Below, one piece after another: positions 1 to 8,300 of a DNA stretch of 9,724 nucleotides (its first letter is position 1; each line of letters opens with the position of its first letter). The DNA lies in the NCBI GenBank assembly GCA_964522445.1, contig CAZFUY010000106.1:1-9724 (forward strand), given 5' to 3'. A model generated the notes under the pieces. That model worked only from the letters and a program-made list of their open reading frames with translations. It was not told the origin of the DNA and did no database searches. The DNA is from CAZFUY01 sp964522445 (lineage in GTDB: Bacteria > Pseudomonadota > Gammaproteobacteria > SZUA-229). A program made the position numbers and the translations under genes.

Positions 1-2
1 TG

Positions 3-2738
3 GTTGCGCTTATTGTATCTATCATTGTTGGTCTGCCCATATTTATTAGTATTTACGATCTGTTTGGCAGAGCCTTTGGAAAAATGCAGTTACAGCACCC
101 CGTTTTTACTATAAAGACCAAGGTATTTCTGATTGGTGCGTTAATTCCTCTGCTAATTGATACTATGCTGGTTCAATATTACTGGACTCGTACCGGTTTT
201 TTTAGTACTGAAACTTTTTTTATCTGGTTGCTGCTTGAGTGGCTGGCTGTTGCTGGCGCATTATTGTTTGTGCATAGTTTTAATCAATCACTGGCACCAT
301 TAAACAGCCTGATTGATGCACCTTTAAATACACTGGAAAGTAAAATTCAGTCAGCTTCAACGGATGAGCTGGGGATTTTTGCTAACCAGCTGGGCAAGTT
401 ACTGGATGAGCAACAATTGCATCAGCAACGGCTGGCCTTTAGTAATGATTTGCTCAAAGCAGCTCATAGTTATGAAAGTCTGTCCAAGTTACTGGAAACG
501 ATTGTAAATCGAACCTGTCAGGCGCTTTCTGGAGATATCTGTTTTTTAAGTTTATATGATGCGAAAAAAGACAAGCTGGTCTGTGTTGCACATAGTAATG
601 CTGGATATAAATCTGAGGGGCATTTTCAAATTGCACTTGATGAAGCATCGATTCATGTTGATGTTTTTCGATCATCACAACCAAGGGTTATTGATAATGT
701 TCCTGATGATTCGCGTACCCATACCCAGTTAAAGAAAACCTTTGATGTAAAGTCATCGGCAGCTGTTCCTTTAATTACAGATAAACAAATTATTGGTGTA
801 CTGCAAATCGCCAACACGCAGCAGTCACATCATTATAATGAGCATGAAATTAAAACATTGCAGGCTTTCGCGCAGGAAGCGGCAGTTATTCAGACATTTT
901 TTGAAGACTTAAAAAATCGCCGCAAAGCAGAAACAGCAATTACCCAAATTATGGAAGCGGTATCAACTGCTACTGGTGTTGATTTCTTTAATGCCATTAC
1001 TCTTCATATGGCCGAAATTCTGCAGGCAGACTCCTGTGGCGTTGTCTCTACGATATCAGGAAATTCACAAACAGTTGAAACCCTGTCCTATTTTTATAAT
1101 GGTGAAATTATTGCCAATATAAAATATTCACTACAGGGCACTCCCAGTGAAGCCATTATTGGGCAGCAGGCAAAAACCTATTCATGTGATGTACAAAAAA
1201 CTTTTCCTGAAGATATTCATTTATATGAAACTGGCATGGAAAGTTATGTTGGAATCCCTTTGTTTGATTCATATAACAGGCCACTGGGTTTATTATTTGC
1301 TATGTTTAAAAAACCCATTGAAGATGTAGCATTCAATGAATCAGTTATGCGTATTTTTGCAGCACGTACCTCGGCGGAAATTGAACGAACACAAACAGAA
1401 GCTCGTATAAAACACATGGCTTACTATGATGGTCTGACTCAGTTACCTAACCGAGAATTCTTACTGGATAGATTACAGCAGGCTATTGCCCATGGGCAAC
1501 GTCATCAAACACGGCTGGCTGTAATGATGCTGGATCTTGATCATTTTAAGAAAATTAATGATTCGCTGGGGCATCCAGTGGGTGATGGCCTGCTTATAGA
1601 AGTTGCCCAACGCCTGCAGAAATGTATACGAAAAGAAGATACCGTGGCTCGTCTGGGCGGTGATGAATTTGTTATTTTACAGGCAGGTTTTGACAGTCGT
1701 GAATCGGCCATTAACCATATTAATCGTATTGCCAGGCAACTACATGATTCATTAAAGAGTTACTATCATATAGCCGAACATACATTGATGATTAGCACTA
1801 GTTGTGGCATTGCCATTTTTCCAGATGATGGAGACTCTGCAGAGCAGCTTATAAAACATGCAGACACAGCATTGTATAAAGCAAAAGAAAATGGCCGGGA
1901 TAATTATCAGTTTTTTTCCAGTGAAATGAATCTTGCGGCGATGGAACGACTGGAAATGGAATCTGCTATTCATAAGGGGATAGAAGAGCAGCAGTTTGAA
2001 GTAGCCTATCAACCTAAAGTAGCGGTAAAAGATAACCGAATTATTGGTGCGGAAATTTTATTGCGCTGGAATCATCCCGAACAGGGTTATATTTCACCCG
2101 AACGATTTATTCCTGTTGCTGATGAAACAGGACAGATTATTCAGTTGGGGGAATTTATTTTTCAACAGGCCTGTATGCAGACCAGTGAACTCTGGTGTAA
2201 TACAAAGAGTTGCAATGAGATTTATAGTTTATCAGTTAATGTCAGCCCACGACAATTTCAGCAAGATAATTTTATTGAAAACATTCAGCATTCACTGCAA
2301 CAATTTAAAACAAATCCCTGCTGCATTGAACTGGAAGTGACAGAAAATATCTTAATAGAAGACACGCAAAAAGTGAGTAAAAAACTGCAGGCTCTTAAAA
2401 AACTTGGGCTTAAGATTTCTATTGATGATTTTGGTACGGGGTATGCCTCTCTGCGATACTTGCAGCAACTTCCCATTGACATGATTAAAATTGACCGTTC
2501 TTTTATTATGTACATTAGTAGTAACCCTAATGATCTGGCCATTGTAAAAACAATTATGACCATGGCAGAAAATTTAAATATAAAAGTAATAGCAGAAGGT
2601 GTAGAAACAGCCGAGCAGTTAAAAATTCTACAGCAACTGGGGTGTGAATTTTACCAGGGTTATTTCTATAGTAAGCCTGTGAGTAGAGATGAATTTAAAG
2701 CCATGCTGCAACAACAGTGTGAGCAGGAAAATGTTTAA
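3..2738 (+). CDS. Membrane-anchored GAF-GAF-GGDEF-EAL cyclic-di-GMP synthase/phosphodiesterase (5' end missing)
   Basis: The frame is open to the left edge. The 27 codons before the first ATG (84) encode a hydrophobic helix and no clear ribosome site precedes that ATG, so the true start is probably outside the window. Numbering from that ATG: two more membrane segments (about 13-30 and 43-63), a HAMP-like linker (70-110), two GAF domains (about 118-272 and 283-437), GGDEF (446-611) and EAL (624-875). GGDEF looks active: D484-x-D486-x-F-K, N492-D493 and an intact GGDEF at 525-529, with an RxxD inhibitory site (R516, D519) five residues upstream. EAL keeps E657, N719, E751, D781-D782, K802, E838 and Q858, although the signature reads E-I-L. 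The family makes c-di-GMP from two GTP and hydrolyses it to pGpG. I infer that both activities are possible, controlled by an unknown membrane or GAF ligand. Domain assignment is very secure; net activity is unknown. Confidence 0.95.
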   Translation, partial: VALIVSIIVGLPIFISIYDLFGRAFGKMQLQHPVFTIKTKVFLIGALIPLLIDTMLVQYYWTRTGFFSTETFFIWLLLEWLAVAGALLFVHSFNQSLAPLNSLIDAPLNTLESKIQSASTDELGIFANQLGKLLDEQQLHQQRLAFSNDLLKAAHSYESLSKLLETIVNRTCQALSGDICFLSLYDAKKDKLVCVAHSNAGYKSEGHFQIALDEASIHVDVFRSSQPRVIDNVPDDSRTHTQLKKTFDVKSSAAVPLITDKQIIGVLQIANTQQSHHYNEHEIKTLQAFAQEAAVIQTFFEDLKNRRKAETAITQIMEAVSTATGVDFFNAITLHMAEILQADSCGVVSTISGNSQTVETLSYFYNGEIIANIKYSLQGTPSEAIIGQQAKTYSCDVQKTFPEDIHLYETGMESYVGIPLFDSYNRPLGLLFAMFKKPIEDVAFNESVMRIFAARTSAEIERTQTEARIKHMAYYDGLTQLPNREFLLDRLQQAIAHGQRHQTRLAVMMLDLDHFKKINDSLGHPVGDGLLIEVAQRLQKCIRKEDTVARLGGDEFVILQAGFDSRESAINHINRIARQLHDSLKSYYHIAEHTLMISTSCGIAIFPDDGDSAEQLIKHADTALYKAKENGRDNYQFFSSEMNLAAMERLEMESAIHKGIEEQQFEVAYQPKVAVKDNRIIGAEILLRWNHPEQGYISPERFIPVADETGQIIQLGEFIFQQACMQTSELWCNTKSCNEIYSLSVNVSPRQFQQDNFIENIQHSLQQFKTNPCCIELEVTENILIEDTQKVSKKLQALKKLGLKISIDDFGTGYASLRYLQQLPIDMIKIDRSFIMYISSNPNDLAIVKTIMTMAENLNIKVIAEGVETAEQLKILQQLGCEFYQGYFYSKPVSRDEFKAMLQQQCEQENV

Positions 2739-2740
2739 TT

Positions 2741-2769
2741 TTAATATCAGAATTTTTTGAGTCTATAGT
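2741..2769 (+). promoter_or_regulatory. Candidate sigma-70 promoter for the cysteine-rich small gene
   Basis: TTAATA (2741-2746, four of six matches to the -35 consensus) lies 17 bases before TATAGT (2764-2769, five of six matches to the -10). Transcription would start near 2776 and leave a leader of about 42 bases before the ATG at 2818. The region is AT-rich, so chance matches are likely. I see no convincing terminator after the preceding gene, so read-through is also possible. Confidence 0.35.
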
Positions 2770-2817
2770 TACCACAGTTTTATGCCGACAGAAAATGGCA
2801 GAATATAGAGAATTAAA

Positions 2818-3063
2818 ATGAATGAAATTGTTATTAAATCTGAGCTTATTTGTCCTGAATGTAACTATAAAGAAGAGCTCATTATGCCTACAGATGCCTG
2901 TCTCTGGTTTCATGAATGTTCAGCATGCAAAATTTTACTTAAGCCGAAGCAAGGTGATTGCTGTGTATTTTGCTCGTATGGTTCTGTTCCCTGTCCGCCC
3001 ATACAGTTAGAGGCTTCAGGCGCTGATGCAGGGGCATGCGGCTGTGATGTGAGTAAAAGCTAG
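2818..3063 (+). CDS. Small cysteine-rich GDCCVxC-type protein
   Basis: An 81-residue protein with 11 cysteines and no signal peptide or membrane segment, so probably cytoplasmic. Two CxxC pairs (C12/C15 and C34/C37) resemble a zinc ribbon. They are followed by the diagnostic block G46-D-C-C-V-F-C52-S-Y-G and then V-P-C59-P-P-I-Q, with a C-terminal C74-G-C76. I recognise this as the GDCCVxC-domain family, some members of which are selenoproteins. This copy uses cysteine throughout and has no in-frame TGA. The biochemical role of the family is not known to me. The cysteine pattern suggests metal binding or thiol redox chemistry, which is inference. The ATG follows only a weak purine stretch (AGAG, seven bases upstream). 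The overlapping frame starting at 2822 lacks family features, so I prefer this one. The efflux operon downstream has its own control region, so a functional link to it is unproven. Confidence 0.85.
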   Translation: MNEIVIKSELICPECNYKEELIMPTDACLWFHECSACKILLKPKQGDCCVFCSYGSVPCPPIQLEASGADAGACGCDVSKS

Positions 3064-3144
3064 AGTGCTTATACTCAGATAATTTAAAGTCTGTCTGCTA
3101 AACCTCCTTTTTTCTTTATATCAGAAATATCTAATATTCATTGT

Positions 3145-3170
3145 TAAATAACTGGACAGCTGTTCATTAG
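3145..3170. promoter_or_regulatory. Possible second, degenerate operator
   Basis: The left arm TAAATAACTG (3145-3154) exactly repeats the left arm of the main operator. It is part of an 11-base direct repeat, TTAAATAACTG, at 3144-3154 and 3177-3187, 33 bases apart. A right half, TGTTCATTAG (3161-3170), matches the inverted arm in about six of nine positions, with the half-sites one base closer than in the main site. It overlaps the candidate -35 element. The spacing is close to three helical turns, which would allow two dimers to bind on roughly the same face. This is inferred from the repeats only. Confidence 0.45.
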
Positions 3171-3182
3171 TGGTGTTTAAAT
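3153..3182 (+). promoter_or_regulatory. Candidate promoter of the tetR-OMF-RND operon
   Basis: TGGACA (3153-3158, five of six matches to TTGACA) is followed after 17 bases by TTTAAA (3176-3181), or after 18 bases by TTAAAT (3177-3182). Each -10 candidate matches four of six consensus positions. The -10 runs into the left arm of the perfect inverted repeat at 3178-3203, so a repressor bound there would block RNA polymerase. This is the expected layout for an autoregulated TetR gene. The exact -10 is uncertain because the region is AT-rich. Confidence 0.5.
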
Positions 3183-3203
3183 AACTGACCAATCAGTTAT
3201 TTA
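3178..3203. promoter_or_regulatory. Probable TetR operator (perfect 11-bp inverted repeat)
   Basis: TAAATAACTGA (3178-3188), a four-base spacer CCAA, then its exact reverse complement TCAGTTATTTA (3193-3203). The repeat sits 10 bases before the tetR ATG, overlaps the candidate -10 element, and its last base is the first base of the ribosome site. Palindromes of this size next to a tetR gene are usually the binding site of its dimeric product. It has no T-tract and an AT-rich stem, so it is not an intrinsic terminator. Confidence 0.8.
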
Positions 3204-3207
3204 GGTG
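3203..3207 (+). promoter_or_regulatory. Ribosome binding site of tetR
   Basis: AGGTG five bases before the ATG at 3213 is a good Shine-Dalgarno match and supports that start. No other in-frame ATG lies between it and the helix-turn-helix domain. Confidence 0.65.
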
Positions 3208-3212
3208 TTGCT

Positions 3213-3866
3213 ATGATTCTTTGCAAACATAAATCCACATCCCCCTGTCGCTGGCGGCGGCGTAAGGAGGCACGTCCAGAAGAGATTCTTGATGCGGCTC
3301 TTGAGTTATTTACCGAAAAAGGCTTTTCAGCAACCCGTATATGTGATGTTGCAAAGAAGGCGGGTATATCAAAAGGTACGCTGTATCTCTATTTTGAAAG
3401 TAAAGAGGCTATGTTTCGTGCTGTTGTGCAGGAGATGATTAGCCCTGAGCTGGATCGTGTGGAAGATATGCTAGAGCATTATTCTGGCTCAAGTGAAGAA
3501 CTTTTGAGGCTGCTAATAAAAAGCTGGTGGCAGAGTGTTGGTGAGACCAAACTATCGGCTATTCCAAAATTAATTGTTTCCGAGTCTGGAAACTTTCCTG
3601 AATTAGCACAATTCTTTGTTGATAATGTGGTTAAACGCGCACGTAGATTATTCACCAATGTAATTAGTCGTGGCATAGCCTCTGGAGAATTTAATATTTA
3701 TGAACCTGAAGCTGTTGCACGTCTGGTTATAGCACCTTTAGTGCAGGCAACAATATGGATGCATTCATTAAAACCTTTTGATGAAACCACGGGAACGGAA
3801 GATTTTATTGAATTGCACACGGAGTTTATTCTAAAAGGTTTGGTGAAGGAGAAAAAAGATGTCTAA
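3213..3866 (+). CDS. TetR/AcrR-family transcriptional repressor of the efflux operon
   Basis: A 217-residue protein of typical TetR length. The arginine-rich N-terminal arm (R13-W-R-R-R-K-E-A-R21) leads into the conserved TetR DNA-binding domain: an I-L-D-A-A-L-E-L-F helix (25-33), E-K-G-F-S-A-T, then the helix-turn-helix with A-G-I-S-K-G-T-L-Y-L-Y-F (50-61). The remaining helices form the dimer and ligand domain, of a type often seen with RND pumps. It is the first gene of the operon, and its stop overlaps the start of the outer-membrane factor gene by 8 bases, implying translational coupling. It probably represses its own operon through the palindrome at 3178-3203 and is released by a pump substrate. 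The inducer cannot be predicted. Three cysteines lie in or near the DNA-binding domain (C4, C12, C44), which is slightly unusual. Confidence 0.93.
   Translation: MILCKHKSTSPCRWRRRKEARPEEILDAALELFTEKGFSATRICDVAKKAGISKGTLYLYFESKEAMFRAVVQEMISPELDRVEDMLEHYSGSSEELLRLLIKSWWQSVGETKLSAIPKLIVSESGNFPELAQFFVDNVVKRARRLFTNVISRGIASGEFNIYEPEAVARLVIAPLVQATIWMHSLKPFDETTGTEDFIELHTEFILKGLVKEKKDV
3846..3851 (+). promoter_or_regulatory. Ribosome binding site of the outer-membrane factor gene
   Basis: AAGGAG seven bases before the ATG at 3859 is near consensus. It lies inside the end of tetR and fixes the overlapping start, where GATGTCTAA carries both the ATG and the tetR stop. Confidence 0.8.
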
Positions 3867-5331
3867 TAAAATAAAAAAGGCATTTTTTAAAATAATATTC
3901 TTTGCCGCTTTTAGTTCTATTGTGTCTGCGCAAACAATGACTTTAGAGCAGGTGCTACAACAGGTAATAGATCATTATCCCTCGGTTAAAACAGCTGCAT
4001 ATCAGGTTGAAAAAGCACGGCAGGAAAATATAAAAGTTGAAAGTCAGTTAAGCTGGCAGCTGGGTGCGCAGGCGGGTATTGCTCGAGATGTATCATTGTT
4101 TGGAACACCAACAGATAAAATGACGGTTGCGGGTAGTTTGTCACGAAAACTGAACTCTGGAGACAGCATATCTATTGATGCTGCAATTAATAGAGAAGAC
4201 GCAAGCACAACTTTTAGTCCAACAATTCCTAATCCTGCTACATACACAAGTATCAATTTAAATTATCGTCGTCCATTAGAAAAAGGAGCTGAAAACTTAA
4301 ATTATGAACTGGCTTTAGCTAATGCTGATGCGGGTGAAAAAATAGCTGAGGCAGATCGTCTGGCACTTTATGATCAACTGGCATCGCAGGTTATTGAATT
4401 ATATCTGGCTGCGGCAACGACAGAAGTGCGTATGAAAAATATTGATCAGTCTATTGAACGAAGCAGACGCTTAAAAAAATATATAAAAGACAGATTAAAT
4501 CTTGGCGTCTCTGAAGAAAAAGATATCTTGCAGGTGGATGCTCAACTGGCAAGTCAGAAAGCAGAACAACAGGGTCTGCAAATGGCATGGAAAAAACAGA
4601 ATATATCTTTAAATCGTTTAATGGGAAAACCCTGGAATGAAAATTTAAAAACTTTATTTCTTCAATCATCATTAGCATCTGATGAAAATTATGAAAAATT
4701 AATAGCCGATATTAAATTACATAGTCCTGATTTATTGAGAATAGAAGGACGATTGAAGTTAGCAGAAAGTGCAATCAAAAATAGTCGTGATGCAAAGAAA
4801 GATGATATGGATTTGATTTTATTTATTGGTAATAAAACAAATTCTGGTGATACGATTTTGGGTAGCACTAATGAATCTGAAATAGTGGGTGGCATGCGTC
4901 TGGAATTTAATCGAGGTCTTGATAAAAGTGGCTACGATGCGCAGTTGTATCAGGCGCAAATTGAACGAGGTATGGTTATAGAAAATAAGCGTCAGGTAAT
5001 TGAAGATTTGCAATATAATCTGTCCAGTTTGCTCGCAGAAATTGAAGCGGGAAAAAATGCACTGGCGGCTTATAAAAACAGTGCTAAAAGTGAAAAAAAT
5101 AAATTAAAAGAAGCAGAGCAGCGTTACCGTAGAGGTCGTACTGATACAGATCAGCTTATTCAGTTTGAATCACAGCTATCAGTGGCTGAACTATCAATTG
5201 AATTACAGCGCATAGAACTGGCTCGTCGCTACCGTAACTTGTCTTTATTGCGAGGAGCATTCTGGAAAACAGTTAAGCTACCCGATTATCAGTTTTCAAA
5301 TAGTCCATCATTTGAGAAAGGAGAACACTAA
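3859..5331 (+). CDS. TolC-like outer-membrane efflux channel (OEP family)
   Basis: A 490-residue protein, close to TolC and OprM in length. A signal peptide (K4-I-K-K-A, hydrophobic 8-22, then V-S-A24) should be cleaved before Q25. No lipobox cysteine follows, so it is TolC-like rather than a lipoprotein like OprM. The two OEP repeats are visible. Repeat one ends in a coiled-coil helix with R-L-N-L-G-V-S-E-E-K-D-I-L-Q and A-Q-L-A (about 213-231). Repeat two has the matching R-Y-R-R-G-R-T-D-T-D-Q-L-I-Q-F-E-S-Q-L (422-440). The family forms trimeric beta-barrel and alpha-tunnel exit ducts for tripartite pumps. It lies between its likely repressor and an RND permease, overlapping the latter by one base (TAATG), so it very probably serves that pump. 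No adaptor gene is present beside it. Confidence 0.93.
   Translation: MSNKIKKAFFKIIFFAAFSSIVSAQTMTLEQVLQQVIDHYPSVKTAAYQVEKARQENIKVESQLSWQLGAQAGIARDVSLFGTPTDKMTVAGSLSRKLNSGDSISIDAAINREDASTTFSPTIPNPATYTSINLNYRRPLEKGAENLNYELALANADAGEKIAEADRLALYDQLASQVIELYLAAATTEVRMKNIDQSIERSRRLKKYIKDRLNLGVSEEKDILQVDAQLASQKAEQQGLQMAWKKQNISLNRLMGKPWNENLKTLFLQSSLASDENYEKLIADIKLHSPDLLRIEGRLKLAESAIKNSRDAKKDDMDLILFIGNKTNSGDTILGSTNESEIVGGMRLEFNRGLDKSGYDAQLYQAQIERGMVIENKRQVIEDLQYNLSSLLAEIEAGKNALAAYKNSAKSEKNKLKEAEQRYRRGRTDTDQLIQFESQLSVAELSIELQRIELARRYRNLSLLRGAFWKTVKLPDYQFSNSPSFEKGEH
5318..5323 (+). promoter_or_regulatory. Ribosome binding site of the RND permease gene
   Basis: AAGGAG seven bases before the ATG at 5331, in the last codons of the outer-membrane factor gene. 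The same motif and spacing recur at the previous gene junction. This supports the start that overlaps the upstream stop by one base, and argues that the two genes have long been neighbours. Confidence 0.8.
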
Positions 5332-8300
5332 TGCAGGCAATAATCCGCTTTCTTGTTGAGCGTCCTCTCATAGTTAATCTGGTTTCCATATTTTTATTTA
5401 TACTGGGTCTTGTTACGTCGGTTTACCTTATAAATAGAGAAGCATTTCCAAATGTTAATCTGGATAAGATACAGGTAGAAATTATTTACCCGGGTGCATC
5501 ACCAAAAGAAGTTGAGCAACTGGTTATTACACCTATTGAGCAGGAACTACGTGCCTTAAATGGTATAGATACAATGATCTCCATGTCATTTCCTGGTTCA
5601 GGTCGAATTACTATGGAGGTTGATCCAGATTCGAGTAACAGGATTAAACTATCCAGTGAAATTTCTCTTGCTGTTGATAGAGCAGACCTGCCCGCAGATT
5701 TACCTGTAGAACCTATTGTTACAGAAATTGATGGTGCAATATTTCCTGTTATTCGTTTGGCTGTTTCTTCACCTGTTGATGCGCTTAAACTGAAAAGATT
5801 GGGTGATGATATAAAAGATGACTTACTAAAAATTAATGGCGTTGCAAGGGTTGTTGTTCAGGGTGACAGAAAAGCAGAAATAAGAATTGTTGCTAATCCT
5901 GATAAAATGAAAAAAGAAAGAATTTCAGTAAGTGATCTTATTCAGGCATTACAGGGCTGGAATATAAATTCACCAGGAGGAGAAATTGATACGCCCAATG
6001 GACAAAATACAGTGCGTATTGTTGGACAGTTTACAGATACAAAAGATGCAGAAAATCTTGTTTTGCGAGCAAATGATAGAGGTAATGTTTTGCGGCTGGG
6101 TGATGTTGCCACAATAACGGAATCGCTGGAAAAGCCACGCACATTACATGATGTAAAAAGTAAACCAGCACTTTCGTTGCTGGTATTAAAAAAATCAGAT
6201 GCGGACATTATAACAACAGTAGATAAAATTAAAGCCTATATTGGTACTGTTCCTGATCGTTATGGGAATTCAGTGCATGTTGCTGCCTTTCAGGACTTTT
6301 CTCGTTTTGCTCGCATGCGATTAGGCGTGTTAACAAATAATGGCATAGTGGGCGTTGTGCTGGTATTTGTTTCTTTATTATTATTTTTACGTTTCTCTGT
6401 TGCCATGACAACAACATGGGGATTACCTATTATTTTTATGACAGGTATCTATGTGCTTTATTCTATGGGCACAACTCTAAATCTAATATCGATGATGGGC
6501 TTTATTATGGTGTTAGGCATGGTGGTTGATGATGCCATTATTATTGGTGAAAATATTACCTACTATATGGAGAAAGGATTAAATCCGGTTGATGCGGCAG
6601 TTAAAGGTGCCGTTGAATTAATTGGCCCGGTTACTACAACTATTTTAACAACCATTGCCGCTTTTCTACCGATGATGTTTATGAGTGGTATTATTGGCAA
6701 GTTTATTGTAGCTATACCAACTGTTGTTATAACTTTATTAATTTTGTCATGGCTCGAATCATTTTTAATTTTACCAAGTCATGTTGCTCATGTGACTAAT
6801 CAGAATAAACATCCAAAAGAACGAGCCTGGTTGATTGGTCTGGAGAATATGTATGTCTGGATTCTTGAAAAAGCAGTTCGTTTCAGATGGCTTACTGTTG
6901 TGTTCTCGTTTGCTGTTTTAGTGGGTGCATTTGTATTGGCAAAAAATACGCTATCATTTCAGTTGTTTCCACCCGTTAGTATTGATGAATATATTGTTCG
7001 TGTTGTTGCAAAGCCAGGAACAAGTCTTAAAGCCATGCGTTTAAACTTGCGTGATGTTGATAAGGAAATGCGTAAGCATATTAAGCCTGAATATCTTGAA
7101 GCTACGCTAGCGAGAAGTGGTGATGTGTCTGTGGATGATGGTGATCCATTAACGCAGCGTGGTAGTCGTTATGGTCAGATTCGTACTATATACCATCCAG
7201 CAGTTACTCGCCCTGAGCATAATGCTTTAGATGATATGTATAAAATATCAAAAATATTAAATAAAAAATTTCCTGATTTTGAAATTACGATTACCGAAAT
7301 AAAAAATGGACCGCCTGTAGGTCGTGCGCTAGAGGCTGAAATTTCAGGTTATGATGAAATGGCAGGTGAGCAGGTAGCCCGACAGTTAATGGCATATTTA
7401 AAAACTATTAATGGTGTTACCACAATCGATAGTGGTCTTAAAAAAGGAGATGATGAGCTGCATGTTGTTGTTGATCGAGAGCTGGCTACTTATGCAGGGA
7501 TTGATCTAGCGGTTGTGTCGCAGCATGTTCGTGCTGCTGTGGGTGGTCTGGTTGTTTCTAATCTTCGTAAAGGTACAGAGGAAGTTGATGTAACTATTCG
7601 TTTTCCTGAGCAGGGAGAAAAAGAACTAGAACAGTTAAAGCAATTATTAATACCAAACAGGCGGGGCGGTTTAGTGCCTTTATATAAAATTGCTAAATTA
7701 GAAGTGAAACCGGGCTTTACAACAATTCGTCACAATGAGGCGACAAGAATAATAAGTGTTGTTGCTGATATTGATTCAAAAATTCTATCCAGTTTTAAAT
7801 TAAATAATCTGGTGCAGAATAATATAGATAAATGGCAGGGAGATCTGGCTGATAAAGTATCTGTAAGTTATGGTGGTGAAAATGAAAAAAATATGGAGTC
7901 TTTTATAAGTCTAGGTATTGCCTTTGTGTTTGCTTTAATTGCCATATTTTTTATTTTAGCCATTCAGTTTAACAATATGGCTTATCCCATTATTGTTATG
8001 TTAGCGATTCCATTTGGAGCTATTGGGATTATTATCAGCTTTTATCTGCATGGTATGTTCTGGAAACCCATGTCATTATCTTTTTTCTCAAGTCTGGGTA
8101 TGGTGGCTTTAACTGGTGTTGTTGTAAATAGCTCACTGGTTTTGCTGGTGTTTATACAACGTGCAAGACAGGAAGGTATGGAGGTTATAGAAGCTATAGT
8201 TCAGGCAGGTCGAAGACGTTTACGTGCTGTTTTGTTAACGGCAGCTACGACAGTGGTGGGTTTATTGCCTACAGCTTATGGCTGGGGAGGGCTGGATCCA

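Noticed and set aside
454..684. Open frame on the minus strand inside the c-di-GMP gene
   Set aside because: It lies fully within the first GAF domain coding sequence, has no ribosome site and no recognisable protein features. The same applies to the other minus-strand frames under the large genes.
2783..2800. Short hairpin TGCC/GGCA as a terminator after the c-di-GMP gene
   Set aside because: The stem is only four base pairs with a ten-base loop, and no T-tract follows.
2822..3010. Overlapping + strand frame of 62 codons inside the cysteine-rich gene
   Set aside because: It is a shifted reading of the GDCCVxC gene, whose 2818 frame has clear family motifs.
2818..3063. Possible selenocysteine codon in the GDCCVxC gene
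   Set aside because: There is no in-frame TGA; every expected position is cysteine or another residue, so no recoding is needed.
3063..3076. Hairpin GAGTG/TACTC overlapping the stop of the cysteine-rich gene
   Set aside because: It has a five-pair stem including one wobble pair and no T-run directly after it; the T-rich stretch near 3108-3118 is too far away to make an intrinsic terminator.
3103..3118. CCTCC followed by a T-run, which reads as a strong ribosome site on the minus strand
   Set aside because: No start codon lies at a usable distance on the minus strand and no open frame follows.
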